Shown here: positions 44,256 through 53,800 of the stretch, one piece after another
Numbering within the stretch: position 1 is the stretch's first letter
Layout of the letters: every line of letters starts with the position of its first letter
Assembly (NCBI GenBank): GCA_021778895.1
Contig: JAJYBR010000002.1
Coordinates: 186,001 to 250,000, forward strand
Length of the DNA stretch: 64,000 bases
Source: Actinomycetes bacterium
Lineage (GTDB): Bacteria > Actinomycetota > Acidimicrobiia > Acidimicrobiales > RAAP-2
Direction: 5' to 3'
The notes under the pieces: model-generated
What the model saw: the letters and a program-made list of their open reading frames with translations, nothing else
Databases searched by the model: none
Told to the model about the DNA's origin: nothing
Position numbers and translations under genes: made by a program

Positions 44256-45485
44256 ATGAACGCGCGTTCGAGGGCCCTGGTCGCTCTCGGCGTGGCCGTG
44301 GCGACAGCGCTCGGGTTGCCGGGTGCCGCGCGAGCCACGACCGTCGGGACAGCGCGTCCGATCTCGCTGTCATTCCCCACCCCCCGGGTCGGGTACGTCT
44401 TGTCGCTCGCCGACTGCGCGACGCGCACCTGTGTCACCCTCGCACACACCAGCGATGGCGGGACCACGTGGGCGAAGGTGCCCACGCCCACGGGCCTGCG
44501 CCACGACGTCGGCCAGGCGACGTGGGGCTTCTACGGCGGTGCCGACGGGTACGCCACGCTGAGCGTCCACTTCGCTGACGCCCGCGACGGATGGATCTAC
44601 GGCGTGGTGCCCGCTCGGGCGACACCGACGAACCCGGCGCCCAACTACGTGTACCGGCTGTGGTCGACGCACACGGCGGGAGCGACCTGGACCGCCATTC
44701 CTCTGGGACCCGTGCACCTTCGCTTGGGCGTGGTCGCCATGGCGACGCACGGTGCCTGGACCTACCTCTACGGCGCGTCGGCGTCGCCGCCGCAGTCACT
44801 GATCCTGGCCACCGCGTCGACCCAGGACCGCTGGGGTAGCCGTGCCCGCATGGTCCTGCCGATACCCGCCGGCGGGACGCAGCTCCAGGGGGCCATCACG
44901 TTCGCCGGCCGGCAGGGGTGGTTCGTGGGGGGCAACGATCGCGGCGCGTGGTTCGCCCGCCTGGGCGCGCACGGGACCTGGGTCCCGTGGACCGTGACGT
45001 CGCTCGCGGTGCGCAGCGCAGGATTCCGCCCCGTCGCTGTGACGCCCGCAGGCTCGCTCCTGGTCGTGGCGGCGAGCTCGGGCTTCAGCACCCCGACGTC
45101 CTCGGTGCCGCCCGGATGGAACGCCGGGTCGACGTGGATGGTGATCTCCCAAGACGGGGGTCGGACCTTCGTGCCCCGCCGCGAGCTGTCCGCCTCGTAC
45201 CACGTGGTGTTCCCCGTCGTCCCGGGGTTGCCCGCGGCTCCCGCGTCGGGAGTCCTCCTGGTGGAGCGCCAGACGAGCAGCGGTGCGCTGCAGCTGGTGC
45301 GCAGCGCCAACGGGGGTGCGACCTGGCAGGTCGTCGTGCGCCACGACCTCCGCCAGGTGAGCCTCGGGACCCGCGGGCCCGGGTTCGCGATCGCGGTGAT
45401 CGGCCCGCCGACCTCGGTGGACGCGGTCCTGCTGCGCACGCTCGACGCCGGTGGGCATTGGGCTCCGGTCACCCTGCACCGGTAG
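44256..45485 (+). CDS. Secreted BNR/Asp-box repeat protein (Ycf48-like)
   Basis: The 409-residue protein has a signal peptide (ALVALGVAVATALGLPGAARA). Three Asp-box-like motifs, TSDGGTTW near 65, SQDGGRTF near 305 and SANGGATW near 350, mark a beta-propeller of the sialidase/Ycf48 type. The active-site residues of sialidases are not apparent, so it is likely a binding or structural propeller. It ends without a TM or anchor. No neighbour explains it. Confidence 0.7.
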   Translation: MNARSRALVALGVAVATALGLPGAARATTVGTARPISLSFPTPRVGYVLSLADCATRTCVTLAHTSDGGTTWAKVPTPTGLRHDVGQATWGFYGGADGYATLSVHFADARDGWIYGVVPARATPTNPAPNYVYRLWSTHTAGATWTAIPLGPVHLRLGVVAMATHGAWTYLYGASASPPQSLILATASTQDRWGSRARMVLPIPAGGTQLQGAITFAGRQGWFVGGNDRGAWFARLGAHGTWVPWTVTSLAVRSAGFRPVAVTPAGSLLVVAASSGFSTPTSSVPPGWNAGSTWMVISQDGGRTFVPRRELSASYHVVFPVVPGLPAAPASGVLLVERQTSSGALQLVRSANGGATWQVVVRHDLRQVSLGTRGPGFAIAVIGPPTSVDAVLLRTLDAGGHWAPVTLHR

Positions 45486-45749
45486 GGCAAGCTCGGGCAC
45501 GAGACGTCGCGGTGGCACTCACCGCCCCGGAACCCCGGGGTCGCGCCGGTACGGCCGCGTTCACCTCGCGGACGCTGTCGGTGACGCGCACGGCGCCTCG
45601 CCGGCCGCCGGACGAGCAGCAGCCCGCGCCGAGGGGGCCCGCGGCAACGCGCCGACGGCGCGCACGATGCCGCGCCGTACCTGTCCGACGATGGTGCTGG
45701 CTATCGAGGTCCTGTCGCCTCGACGGTCCAGCAGTCGGGGGATGGCGGC

Positions 45750-46262
45750 TCAGCCACCAGGCGCTGTCACATCGAGACGGCCCCGGAGTCCCGCCACGTC
45801 CACGTCGAGCGCCTCCAGGAGCGCTGCCGCAGGATCCGGTGGACGAAGGGTGAGGATCCGGGCGAGCACCTGGGGCGCCGTGACCTGGAGCTTGCGGCGG
45901 TTGGGACGGACTGCCTCTTCCAGCACCTTCTTGGCGGCGGGGGTCATGCGGAGGTGATCTCTCGTCATGACGGCTCGCAACGTCGGCTTCGTGGGCACGG
46001 CGCGTGTCGGGAGCGGTGGAGCGTCCTCGCGCGACGCCATGCCGAGGGCCCGCAGGACATCGTGGTCGAGTGTCTGCAGGGCCTCGCGGGCCCGCCCCAG
46101 GCTCACACCCATCGCGACTTCGACGGCGGGGTCTCCCAGGACCGCGAGCACCAGGTGCTCGGTCCCAGTTCGGCGATCGCCCCGGCGATGAGCCTCCTCG
46201 CTGGCTCGCAGGTAGAGGCCCCAGACGTGAAGCACCTCTGGCGCACCGGACGCAGCGGTCAC
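45750..46262 (-). CDS. Clp N-terminal-domain protein
   Basis: The 170-residue protein resembles two ClpN repeats without ATPase modules. The first half opens APEVLHVWGLYLRASEEAHR and has RRTGTEHLVLAVLG; the second has MTPAAKKVLEEAV and QVLARILTL. GTG at 46262 overlaps the stop of the upstream HTH gene by four bases (GTGA). Such free-standing Clp N-domain proteins paired with a short HTH gene occur in actinobacteria. A role in proteolysis or substrate recognition is inference. Confidence 0.78.
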   Translation of the reverse strand: MTAASGAPEVLHVWGLYLRASEEAHRRGDRRTGTEHLVLAVLGDPAVEVAMGVSLGRAREALQTLDHDVLRALGMASREDAPPLPTRAVPTKPTLRAVMTRDHLRMTPAAKKVLEEAVRPNRRKLQVTAPQVLARILTLRPPDPAAALLEALDVDVAGLRGRLDVTAPGG

Positions 46263-46471
46263 GATGTCTCCTTGCTGTACTTGGCGTGCACGGATTGTCG
46301 GGTGACGCTCAGTGCGTCTCCGATCTGCTGCCACGACCAACCCCTCTCCCGGGCTCGCGCGACGTGCGTCGCCTCGACCCGTTCAGCGAGGCGATGCAGA
46401 GCCAGCGAGGCGCGAAGGCCGACGGCGGGGTCGTCCGCCGAGAGAGTCGTGTTGAACTCTTCGATGCCCAT
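46259..46471 (-). CDS. Small helix-turn-helix regulator
   Basis: The 70-residue protein ends in RGWSWQQIGDALSVTRQSVHAKY, a helix-turn-helix like that of sigma-70 region 4 or HTH_23. It is the first gene before the Clp-N gene, overlapping it by four bases. The ATG starts only three bases from a palindromic operator, and no ribosome binding site is visible, so a leaderless transcript is likely. It is the best candidate to bind that operator and control its own transcription. Confidence 0.8.
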   Translation of the reverse strand: MGIEEFNTTLSADDPAVGLRASLALHRLAERVEATHVARARERGWSWQQIGDALSVTRQSVHAKYSKETS

Positions 46472-46474
46472 GTG

Positions 46475-46520
46475 TGTCAGTCTAGATTGACAGCAGGCCT
46501 GATGTCAACCTAGACTGACA
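46475..46520. promoter_or_regulatory. Twin palindromic operator with mirror-symmetric divergent promoters
   Basis: Two 18-bp near-palindromes, TGTCAGTCTAGATTGACA (46475-46492) and TGTCAACCTAGACTGACA (46503-46520), are separated by 10 bases. Each strand also reads TTGACA, 18 bases, TAGACT. Rightward these are 46487-46492 and 46511-46516; leftward they are 46508-46503 and 46484-46479. The whole 46 bases are a dyad about AGGCCT. A repressor bound here would shut both promoters at once. The leftward start would fall at the HTH gene's ATG. Confidence 0.8.
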
Positions 46521-46584
46521 GCAGGAACGGTCCATCGCATCGCGGCCGCGCGCGGTGCGTTGGGATACCTCTCGCGGGGTGGCC

Positions 46585-47025
46585 ATGAGCAATGAGAAGG
46601 TGTTCCCGATCACGGTCGATCGGTCATGTCGCACCCTCATGACCGTGTTGGGCGCGGGTCGACAAGACCCCTGTATGACCATGACCTCCTCGGCGGTGGA
46701 GGTCCGCATGGGTTGGGCGTTCCGCGCCTCGATCCCGCGGGCCAACATCGCGTCTGCTCGATCGGTCCGACGAGATCAGCTGCCTCGCCCCTTCAGGCTC
46801 CGCGTGCTGCGCGGGGTCAACTACTGGCCCCGGACCGCGCTGGTCAATGGTGCCGGGACCGGTCTGGTCCAGATCACGTTGCATCGCCCGACGTGGGTGC
46901 GACTCGGTCCGCTCCGGGCCCCGATGCGCCGGCTGGTCGTGAGCGCGGACGAGGCGCGTGGGCTCGTTGCCGAGCTCAACCTCGGCGCGAACGGCACGTC
47001 ACCTTCGAATCGCCCGACGCAGTAG
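46585..47025 (+). CDS. Hypothetical protein divergent from the HTH gene
   Basis: The 146-residue protein starts at ATG 46585 (MSNEKVFPITVDRSC); upstream codons are poor. It reads as a beta-rich PH-like domain, EVRMGWAFRASIPRANIASA followed by GVNYWPRTALVNGAGTGLVQI and a C-terminal RRLVVSADEARGLVAEL. I recall similar actinobacterial hypothetical proteins. There is no TM or signal. Expression probably depends on the rightward half of the twin promoter. Confidence 0.65.
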   Translation: MSNEKVFPITVDRSCRTLMTVLGAGRQDPCMTMTSSAVEVRMGWAFRASIPRANIASARSVRRDQLPRPFRLRVLRGVNYWPRTALVNGAGTGLVQITLHRPTWVRLGPLRAPMRRLVVSADEARGLVAELNLGANGTSPSNRPTQ

Positions 47026-47408
47026 TCACCTCGGTGGAGACCTGCACGGTCGGACACGGACCCGGCCGCTCCGGGGGCCTCTTGCGCCCGAGCGGATGAC
47101 GCTGGCCCCCGAGCGCCAGTCTGGGTACATGCGCATGGGGACGCCTCGGCGAGGCCTGCGTGCGTCCACGTCGCGCGTGCTCTCCGACGGTTGCCATCCT
47201 CGCGCGCTTCCGTGATCCCCCGGACCCGAGACGTGCGGGACGAGAACGCCCTCGGACTGCCGTCGTCCAGCGACTCAGGTCGGAACCGCCCATGAACGGT
47301 GACGAGATGTCCTGGGTCGGCGAGCGTGGCCGATGTGGGGAGCCCGCGAACGATCCACGGGAGATCAGCGCTCGTCGAGGGTGGTGGTGCACCGCGCCGA
47401 TCGTGGCA
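47026..47408. other. Intergenic, nothing recognised
   Basis: The stretch is between two converging transcripts. I see no conserved protein, RNA or repeat, and no strong terminator hairpin. Confidence 0.5.
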
Positions 47409-48302
47409 TCACGGCTCGGCGATCTGGAGGTTCCACTCCGACGGGTCTCTCTCGTCCGGATCGGGGCCGCCGCGCCGACCCGTGTCCAGCGCGTTGATGC
47501 GCGCCAGTTCGTCACCGGTCAGCTCGTAGTCGAAGACGTCGAAGTTCTCGGCGATGCGGGTGGGGTTGGTCGACTTCGGAATGGCCGAGCGTCCCTGTTG
47601 GATGTGCCAGCGCAGCATCACCTGCGCCACCGACTTGCCGTGGGCCGCGGCGATCGACCGGATGGTCTCGTCCTCCAGCACGCTGCGGCGGTCCTCGCCG
47701 TAGCCCGGGTAGAAGGTGATGCCGCCGATCGGCGACCAGGCTTGCGTGAGGATGCCCCGTGCCGCGTTCGCCGCCTGCACCGCGGGCTGCGTGAAGTACG
47801 GGTGGAGCTCGACCTGGTTCACCGCGGGCACGACGGTGGCGCTCTCCATCAGGGCGTCGACGTGGTGCGGCATGAAGTTGCTGACACCGATGGCCCGGAC
47901 CCGCCCGTCGGCGAGCAGCTGCTCGAGCGCCTGGTACGCCTGACGCGTGCGCTTGAAGTGCTGGGGCATCGGCTGGTGCAGGATCAGCAGGTCGATCTGG
48001 TCGAGGCCGAGCTTGGCGGCACTCTTGTCGAAGGCGTGCAGCGTCTGGTCGTACCCGTAGTCCGAGACCCACACCTTGGTCTCGATGAAGACCTCGTCGC
48101 GGTTCAACCCGGAGCGGCGCAGGCCGTCGGCGACGCCGCTCTCGTTGCGGTAGGCAGCGGCCGTGTCGACGTGGCGGTAGCCGGTGCGGAGTGCCGTGTC
48201 CACTGCCGCCGCGGTCTCGTTGAGTGGGGTCTGGAAGACGCCGAAGCCCAGAGTCGGCATCTCGACGCCGTTGTTCAGGGTGATGGTGGGGATGGTGCTC
48301 AT
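47409..48302 (-). CDS. Aldo/keto reductase
   Basis: This NADPH-dependent carbonyl reductase of 297 residues has the catalytic tetrad Asp46, Tyr51, Lys76 and His109 in VDTAAAYRNE, ETKVW and LILHQP. The cofactor region near the C-terminus is IPKSTNPTRIAEN. Its ATG overlaps the stop of the cupin gene (ATGA). It is the last gene of a MerR-linked ADH-cupin-AKR operon, so aldehyde or quinone detoxification is a reasonable inference. Confidence 0.93.
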   Translation of the reverse strand: MSTIPTITLNNGVEMPTLGFGVFQTPLNETAAAVDTALRTGYRHVDTAAAYRNESGVADGLRRSGLNRDEVFIETKVWVSDYGYDQTLHAFDKSAAKLGLDQIDLLILHQPMPQHFKRTRQAYQALEQLLADGRVRAIGVSNFMPHHVDALMESATVVPAVNQVELHPYFTQPAVQAANAARGILTQAWSPIGGITFYPGYGEDRRSVLEDETIRSIAAAHGKSVAQVMLRWHIQQGRSAIPKSTNPTRIAENFDVFDYELTGDELARINALDTGRRGGPDPDERDPSEWNLQIAEP

Positions 48303-48712
48303 GACTGGCCCCCTCGTTGCGCGTGGTACTCGTCGTCGGTGACGTGGTCGAGCCAGGTCACGACCCGACCGCTGTCGTCGGCCTCCTGCATGGCGACGTG
48401 CGCCATGAAGCGGTCCGGGGTCGCGCCGTGCCAGTGCTCCTCGCCGGGCTCGATGTAGACGACATCGCCGGGCCGGATTTCCTGGATGCCGTCCGTGCGA
48501 GTCGCGACGAGTCCGATGCCGTCGGTGACGTAAAGGGTCTGACCCTTCGGGTGGTGGTGCCAGGCGGTCCGAGCGCCGGGCGAGAAGCGGACGTGCGCGC
48601 AGCCGATGGCCGACTGCGCGTCCGGATTGCGGATGCCGTCGACCTGGACCGTGCCGGTGAAACTGCTCGACGGACCAGGCACCGTCTGTCCGCCGGACCT
48701 CGTGTACCTCAT
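48299..48712 (-). CDS. Single-domain cupin
   Basis: The 137-residue cupin has motif 1 AWHHHPKGQTLYVTDG (His pair and Glu-equivalent) and motif 2 PGDVVYIEPGEEHWHGA. The metal ligands look intact. It resembles small cupins next to quinone/aldehyde reductases. It overlaps both neighbours by four bases. Confidence 0.9.
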   Translation of the reverse strand: MRYTRSGGQTVPGPSSSFTGTVQVDGIRNPDAQSAIGCAHVRFSPGARTAWHHHPKGQTLYVTDGIGLVATRTDGIQEIRPGDVVYIEPGEEHWHGATPDRFMAHVAMQEADDSGRVVTWLDHVTDDEYHAQRGGQS

Positions 48713-49761
48713 CGTGAACTCCCTCGTGTCTCGTTGACGTCGGTGGGCGTGAGCAGGACCTTGATGGCGCGGCGCTCGTCCATGGCGCGGTATCCCTCAG
48801 CTGCCTGCCCGATCGGCAGTGTGAGGTCGAAGACCTTACCGGGATGGATCGTGCGGTCCCAGATCAGTTGGAGGAGCTCCGGCAGGAACTGGCGGACGGG
48901 TGCGGGGCCGCCGTGCAGGTGCACGCCGGAGCGGAACAGCAGCTCGCCGGGGATCGAGACCCCGTGCGCAACACCGACGAAACCGACGTGGCCACCGGGT
49001 CGCGTGGCGTGAATGGCCTGCATCATCGACTCCTGCGTGCCGACCGCCTCGACGACGCTGTGCGCGCCGAGCCCGCTGGTGAGCTCCTGGACCTTGACAA
49101 CACCGTCGTCTCCGCGCTCCTCGATGATGTCGGTCGCGCCGAAGTCGCGAGCCAGCCTCTGGCGATCGGGGTGCCGGCTGAAGGCGATGATCCGCGGGGC
49201 GCCGAGTTGCTTGGCGGCGAGCACGGCGAGCAGACCCACGGCGCCGTCACCGACGACCGCCACCGTCTTGCCGGGCCCCGCTTGGGCGGCGAGGGCGGCG
49301 AACCAGCCGGTGCCGAGCACGTCCGAGGCGGCCAGGAGCGAGGGGACGAGGTCCGCGTCCGGCTGCCGGGGCGTCGCGACGAGCGTGCCGTCGGCGAGCG
49401 GGATGCGGGCCCGGTCGGACTGGGTGCCGATCAGGCCCATGAGCGTGCGGTGGACGCAGTGGGACTGGTAGCCGGCCCGGCAGATCTCGCAGGTGTTGTC
49501 CGAGGCCCAGAACGAGCCGACCACGAAATCGCCCACCTTCACGGTGGCGACCTGCGCGCCGATCTCCTCGACCACGCCGACGTACTCGTGGCCCATGACC
49601 TGGTGGTCGACGTCCGTAACGCCGCGATACGGCCAGAGGTCGGACCCGCAGATGCACGTCGCCGTCACGCGGATGATGGCATCCGTTGGCTCAACGATGG
49701 TCGGGTCATCGCGAGTCTCCACCACGATCTCTCCTGGTCTGGTCATCACTACTTGGCGCAT
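48709..49761 (-). CDS. Zinc-dependent alcohol dehydrogenase
   Basis: The medium-chain dehydrogenase of 350 residues has the catalytic zinc ligands Cys in ATCICGSDLW, the His-Glu pair in GHEYVG, and NADPH-binding VVGDGAVGLLAV. The structural zinc lobe shows NTCEICRAGYQSHC, with only three of the usual four cysteines, as is common in this subfamily. ATG at 49761 follows GAAAGGGGCG. It lies 78 bases downstream of the merR-type gene. Confidence 0.93.
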   Translation of the reverse strand: MRQVVMTRPGEIVVETRDDPTIVEPTDAIIRVTATCICGSDLWPYRGVTDVDHQVMGHEYVGVVEEIGAQVATVKVGDFVVGSFWASDNTCEICRAGYQSHCVHRTLMGLIGTQSDRARIPLADGTLVATPRQPDADLVPSLLAASDVLGTGWFAALAAQAGPGKTVAVVGDGAVGLLAVLAAKQLGAPRIIAFSRHPDRQRLARDFGATDIIEERGDDGVVKVQELTSGLGAHSVVEAVGTQESMMQAIHATRPGGHVGFVGVAHGVSIPGELLFRSGVHLHGGPAPVRQFLPELLQLIWDRTIHPGKVFDLTLPIGQAAEGYRAMDERRAIKVLLTPTDVNETRGSSR

Positions 49762-49839
49762 GGGCGCCCCTTTCTTGCTCCACGTCCGGCTCGACGCGCA
49801 CCCGGATCGCTTTTCGGATGCGGGTCCGCGTCGGCGGTG

Positions 49840-50295
49840 CTACTTGACTGGCTTGATCTTCTGGGCCAGGTCCCGCGCTGCGGCGGTGAGCCGGGCGACC
49901 TCGGTGTCGTCACCGGCTGCGGTGGCGCGCCAGAACTCGATCTTGATCTTGACGTACTGCTGGCGGATCTTGATCAGCCTCGCCTCGGCCGCGAGGCGCT
50001 CGGCCCGCTCTTCCAGCAGCTGGATCTGCTCGTCTGCGGCGGCTGCCCCGAGCGCGCCGTTGGCGACGTAGCGCCGCATGTCGCTGACCGACATTCCGGT
50101 GGCGGCTAGGCAAGCCACCCCGACCAGGAGATTCATGTCCCCGTCGGTGTAGACGCGGTGCATGCTGGTCTCCCCGCGACCGACTGGTGCGATGACCCCG
50201 ACGGACTCGTAGTAGCGAAGCGTGCTGGCGGGAAGTCCGGTCAGGGCCGCTGCTTCCTTGATCGTGTAGGTGTGCGGGCTGCTTGTCGCGGTCAC
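49840..50295 (-). CDS. MerR-family transcriptional regulator
   Basis: The 151-residue regulator has the MerR winged helix (YTIKEAAALTGLPASTLRYYESVGV) and a coiled-coil dimerisation helix. The C-terminal part lacks the paired cysteines of metal sensors, so it is of the general organic/redox-responsive type. Start is GTG at 50295. The promoter -10 lies so close that the transcript may be leaderless. It heads the ADH-cupin-AKR group. Confidence 0.9.
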   Translation of the reverse strand: MTATSSPHTYTIKEAAALTGLPASTLRYYESVGVIAPVGRGETSMHRVYTDGDMNLLVGVACLAATGMSVSDMRRYVANGALGAAAADEQIQLLEERAERLAAEARLIKIRQQYVKIKIEFWRATAAGDDTEVARLTAAARDLAQKIKPVK

Positions 50296-50302
50296 GTCCT
50301 CC

Positions 50303-50332
50303 AGTGTAAAAACTTCAAGTACTTTAAGTCAA
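50303..50332 (-). promoter_or_regulatory. MerR-type promoter/operator
   Basis: On the minus strand -35 TTGACT (50332-50327) and -10 TACACT (50308-50303) are 18 bases apart. The spacer holds the dyad CTTCAAG-TA-CTTTAAG (50313-50328). A dyad within an over-long spacer is the hallmark of MerR-activated promoters. It drives the merR-like gene and probably the downstream operon. Confidence 0.75.
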
Positions 50333-50872
50333 CGGACAACCGGACGGTCCGGTCGTTCGGCGGGCAGTCGGGCCCAGCACGAGCGAGCCGTCGACCTGCA
50401 ACGCCCAGCCCGCAGACGGTGCACCGGATTCTTCGGGGATCCTCCGGCCCGGCCGCGCGCACCAGTGGTGGGTTCGAGGCAGGGACGATCCGCCATCGGC
50501 GGTGCTGTCTCGGTGGACCCGGCACGGCGCGGTGCCCTGCCCCGGGGCCCGGCGGTTGGAGATGGGTTGGGCAGCCTCGCTGGCGGGGGCCGTCGAAAAA
50601 GAAGGATTTCCTCATCCACGGCGCCGAGGGCGGCGACCCGGGCGGACTCCTCATCGCTGACGCAGATTTGGTCACCCGTACGGGTGGTCAACGTCGCCAC
50701 GACTTCATCGCGCTGGCCCGCGGGCGTGTTGCCGCGGCGCTGCGAGCGCGCTCCCAGGGAACCTGAGCGTTGGCTGAGAGCCGACCTTCGCGCGCTGAAG
50801 GGAGTGTGCAAATCTCAGCGAACGCCGCCTGGTCCTGCTTGCGTTGCGTGACTTGGGGCGGAGGGGGAATTC
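50333..50872. other. Intergenic, nothing recognised
   Basis: This 540-base stretch lies upstream of the giant protein gene. Open frames on both strands are Arg/Pro-rich without similarity. I see no RNA gene or repeat. It presumably contains the promoter of the giant gene. Confidence 0.45.
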
Positions 50873-53800
50873 GTGGGAATTCGTACTGGCGCGGCACGTA
50901 GTGTCGTCGTCACTCTTTCTGCGCTGTCGGTCATCGTCGGGGCGGGCATCCTCGGACCCTCCGTCCTGCCTGGTGGTGCAGCAGTCTCCACGCCGCCAGG
51001 CTCGACCAGTAGTTCCACGAACGCGTCCGTCGCGGCGAACGGTGGAACCAGCACTGCCCGTGCGGTGCTGGCCAGCGACTCGGGTCGGGCGCGCAGCCTC
51101 GGAGGTCACCAGCCGGCGCCGCGGGTCGGGTCGCCGCTGAGTGCTCGGGCCACGGGTCACCAGCCCTTCACCCTCTCGCTGGGGCCCGCGGGAGCACGGA
51201 TCCACGGCACGGGAATGACGATTCGTGGCATTCCGAGTCCGGCACCGAATGCGGTCTCGACTCGGACTGTCACGTCGGTGAACCTCTTTCGCTCACCCAC
51301 GCGAGCCGTGGTACCGGCGCACGGGACCATCCCGTACGGCGAAGCCCTCACCGTTGTGGCGAACGTCAGCCAGACGCCGGGCCATGCACCGGTCACCGCG
51401 GGGACCGTCGACTTCACCGAGAACGGGACGTCCGTGCAACCCGAGGGCGCGACCTCGGCCATTTGTCAGTCGGTCCCGGTCGTGCAGGGCACCGCGTCGT
51501 GCGTGCTGTCGGCCCTGGCCGCGAGTGCGACGCCGTACCGGTTCGGTGCCTCGTTCACACCCGCCCCGGGGACCCTCCACGCGAGCAGAGTGACCGTGTC
51601 ACAGGGTGCCGAGGTCACGGTCGTGCCGGCGTCCACCACGATCACGCTCACCGGCGCGCCGGACGCGTCGTCTCCGGGCAACGTGCGCCTCGTGGCGACC
51701 GTGTCGGATGGCTCGTCGGGGTCCAACCTGCCGCCGACCGGCACCGTGTCGTTCCGGCAAGGGAACGTCGCGCTCACCTGTGCGCAAGCTTCAGCGATTC
51801 TGACCGAGACGTCCGCGTCGGCGTCCACCGAGGTCTGTGACGTGCCGGCGCCGAGTGAGACCACCACGTACACGGCCCGCTACGTTCCGACCGACGCAAC
51901 CGATTTCGGCCCGTCGGGACCGGCCCCGGTGTCCGTGGCGCCCAGTGCCGTGCCCGCCGCGCCGGGAGTGACCGGCGGGGGGCTGTCCCCACTGGTCGCC
52001 CCACCTCGCAGCTCCGCCAGCAAGTCGAGTGGGACCGTCACCGCCCACGACACGTGCTCCTCCGTCTTCGGCCAACTGTGGATCGACAGCGGCGGCACCT
52101 TGACGTTCACGGGTCCCCTCAACAGCCTCGGCTCCTCGGCGAGCCTCACGGTCACGAGCAGTCCCCAATCGGGAACGTGCACATCGACGACGAGTATCGC
52201 GTTCTCCTCGGCCACCCTGTCGCTCTTCGGCGGGACGCTGACGGGCTCGAGTCTCAGTGGCACCATCACCGACGGTTCGCCCGATCCCCAGCTGTGCATC
52301 ACGGCGGGCACTCTGGAGGGGGTGTCCATCAGCGGCAGCCTGTGCTTCTCGGTCTCGGCCGCCACAACCAGCGGGGGCACGATCGACGGCATCACCAGCG
52401 CATCACTGAGTGCGAGTGGTTCCCTGAGCATCGCGTCGGTCGCCTCCCTCTCCGTGAGTACCATCACCATCAGCAACCTGGCACCTCCGACGGCGGACAA
52501 CTGCTCGCTGAAGAACAGCGGCGACTGGTGGCTCTTCGTGGGCGGCAACCTGTCGCTGTCGATCTCGCAGTCGACTCTCACCGAGACCGCCACGGGTTGC
52601 GTCGACTTGACGTCAGGCACATCCGCACTCAGCCTCACGTCCACGTTCACCGGCCTGGCCATCGGTCCGGTCACGCTCAACTCGCTGACGGTGACCCTGA
52701 GCTACGCGTCGGGCACCGGCTTCGGCGTCCAGGGCACGGCGGCTGTGTCGATCGCCATGCCGAGCGGCGGGACGCTCTCCACGACCTTGACGGTGGCGTT
52801 CCAGAGCTCGGGCACCGTGGTCGTTGGCGGAGAGGCCAATCTCTCTAGTTGGCTGGGCTCGTCGTGGTCCGGGACCGCGTACCTGTACTACGCCACCGCG
52901 GCGGTCTCGAGCTTCGACACCGGCGTGTCAAGCCTCGGGAACCTCGACCTCGTGCAGGGCATCAATTTCGCGATCTCTCTCACGGGCCTCCCGTCGTCGA
53001 TCAGCAGCGCCCTGCAAAACGTTGGCATCAACATGACGGGGACGCTTCTCGCGACCGGGTCCTACGACACCTCGTCGGGCACCTTCACACTCGCCATCAC
53101 CTATACGTTCCCAACGTCTCCCCCAGTCCAGCTCTTCGACAATCAGGGCGTGGCCCTCGACCTCGTCTCGGCCACCGTGGCCTTCGAGACGACCGCGAGC
53201 TCCGCCAGCATCAACCTCACGATGAATGCGACGCTGTACCCCAACGGCACGGCCGCTGGGGCGCAAGCCGTGCCGGTGAGCGGCACGCTCTCCGCGGCGA
53301 TCAGCAGCACTCCTTCGGCGTCGATCAGCGTCTCGATCAACGAGCCGGGGTGTGCCCTGGGCGGCGGCTGGACCAACGCCTTCGGTGACAACGGGCTCAC
53401 GGTGCAGTGCGCGGAGCTGACGGTCGGTGTGACGGCCGCCTTCCCCTACGTGACGGGGTCCATCCAAGGGGTAATCACTTCACTTCCGTCAGACATCGCC
53501 ACTGCCATTGGCTACCAGGATGGGGCGCCCATCGCCTTCGCGTTCGGCTTCAACCCGTACTACCTGGACCTGAGCATCGGCACTCCCACCTCCACCACGA
53601 CCGCCCTGGAGCCCCTCGCCAGCTTCGGCTACGGCTCGGCCCTCCAGGTCTCATACGCCCAACTGTGCTTCGCCGAGGGCGCCGTCCTGCTGCCCGACGG
53701 GCTGGGGTGCAACAACGGTTTCGTTCTCGCATTCTCCGCGACGATTGACAGCAGTATCTTCGCCAAACCCGTCTCCGTCAACGTCAGCGCGAGTCTCTCG

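Noticed and set aside
46475..46520. Possible insertion-sequence end or att site from the inverted repeats
   Set aside because: The repeats overlap a matched promoter pair and no transposase or integrase is near, so an operator is the simpler reading.
50329..50811. Minus-strand frame of 160 codons between merR and the giant gene
   Set aside because: No similarity or ribosome binding site; it crosses the MerR operator side of the spacer.
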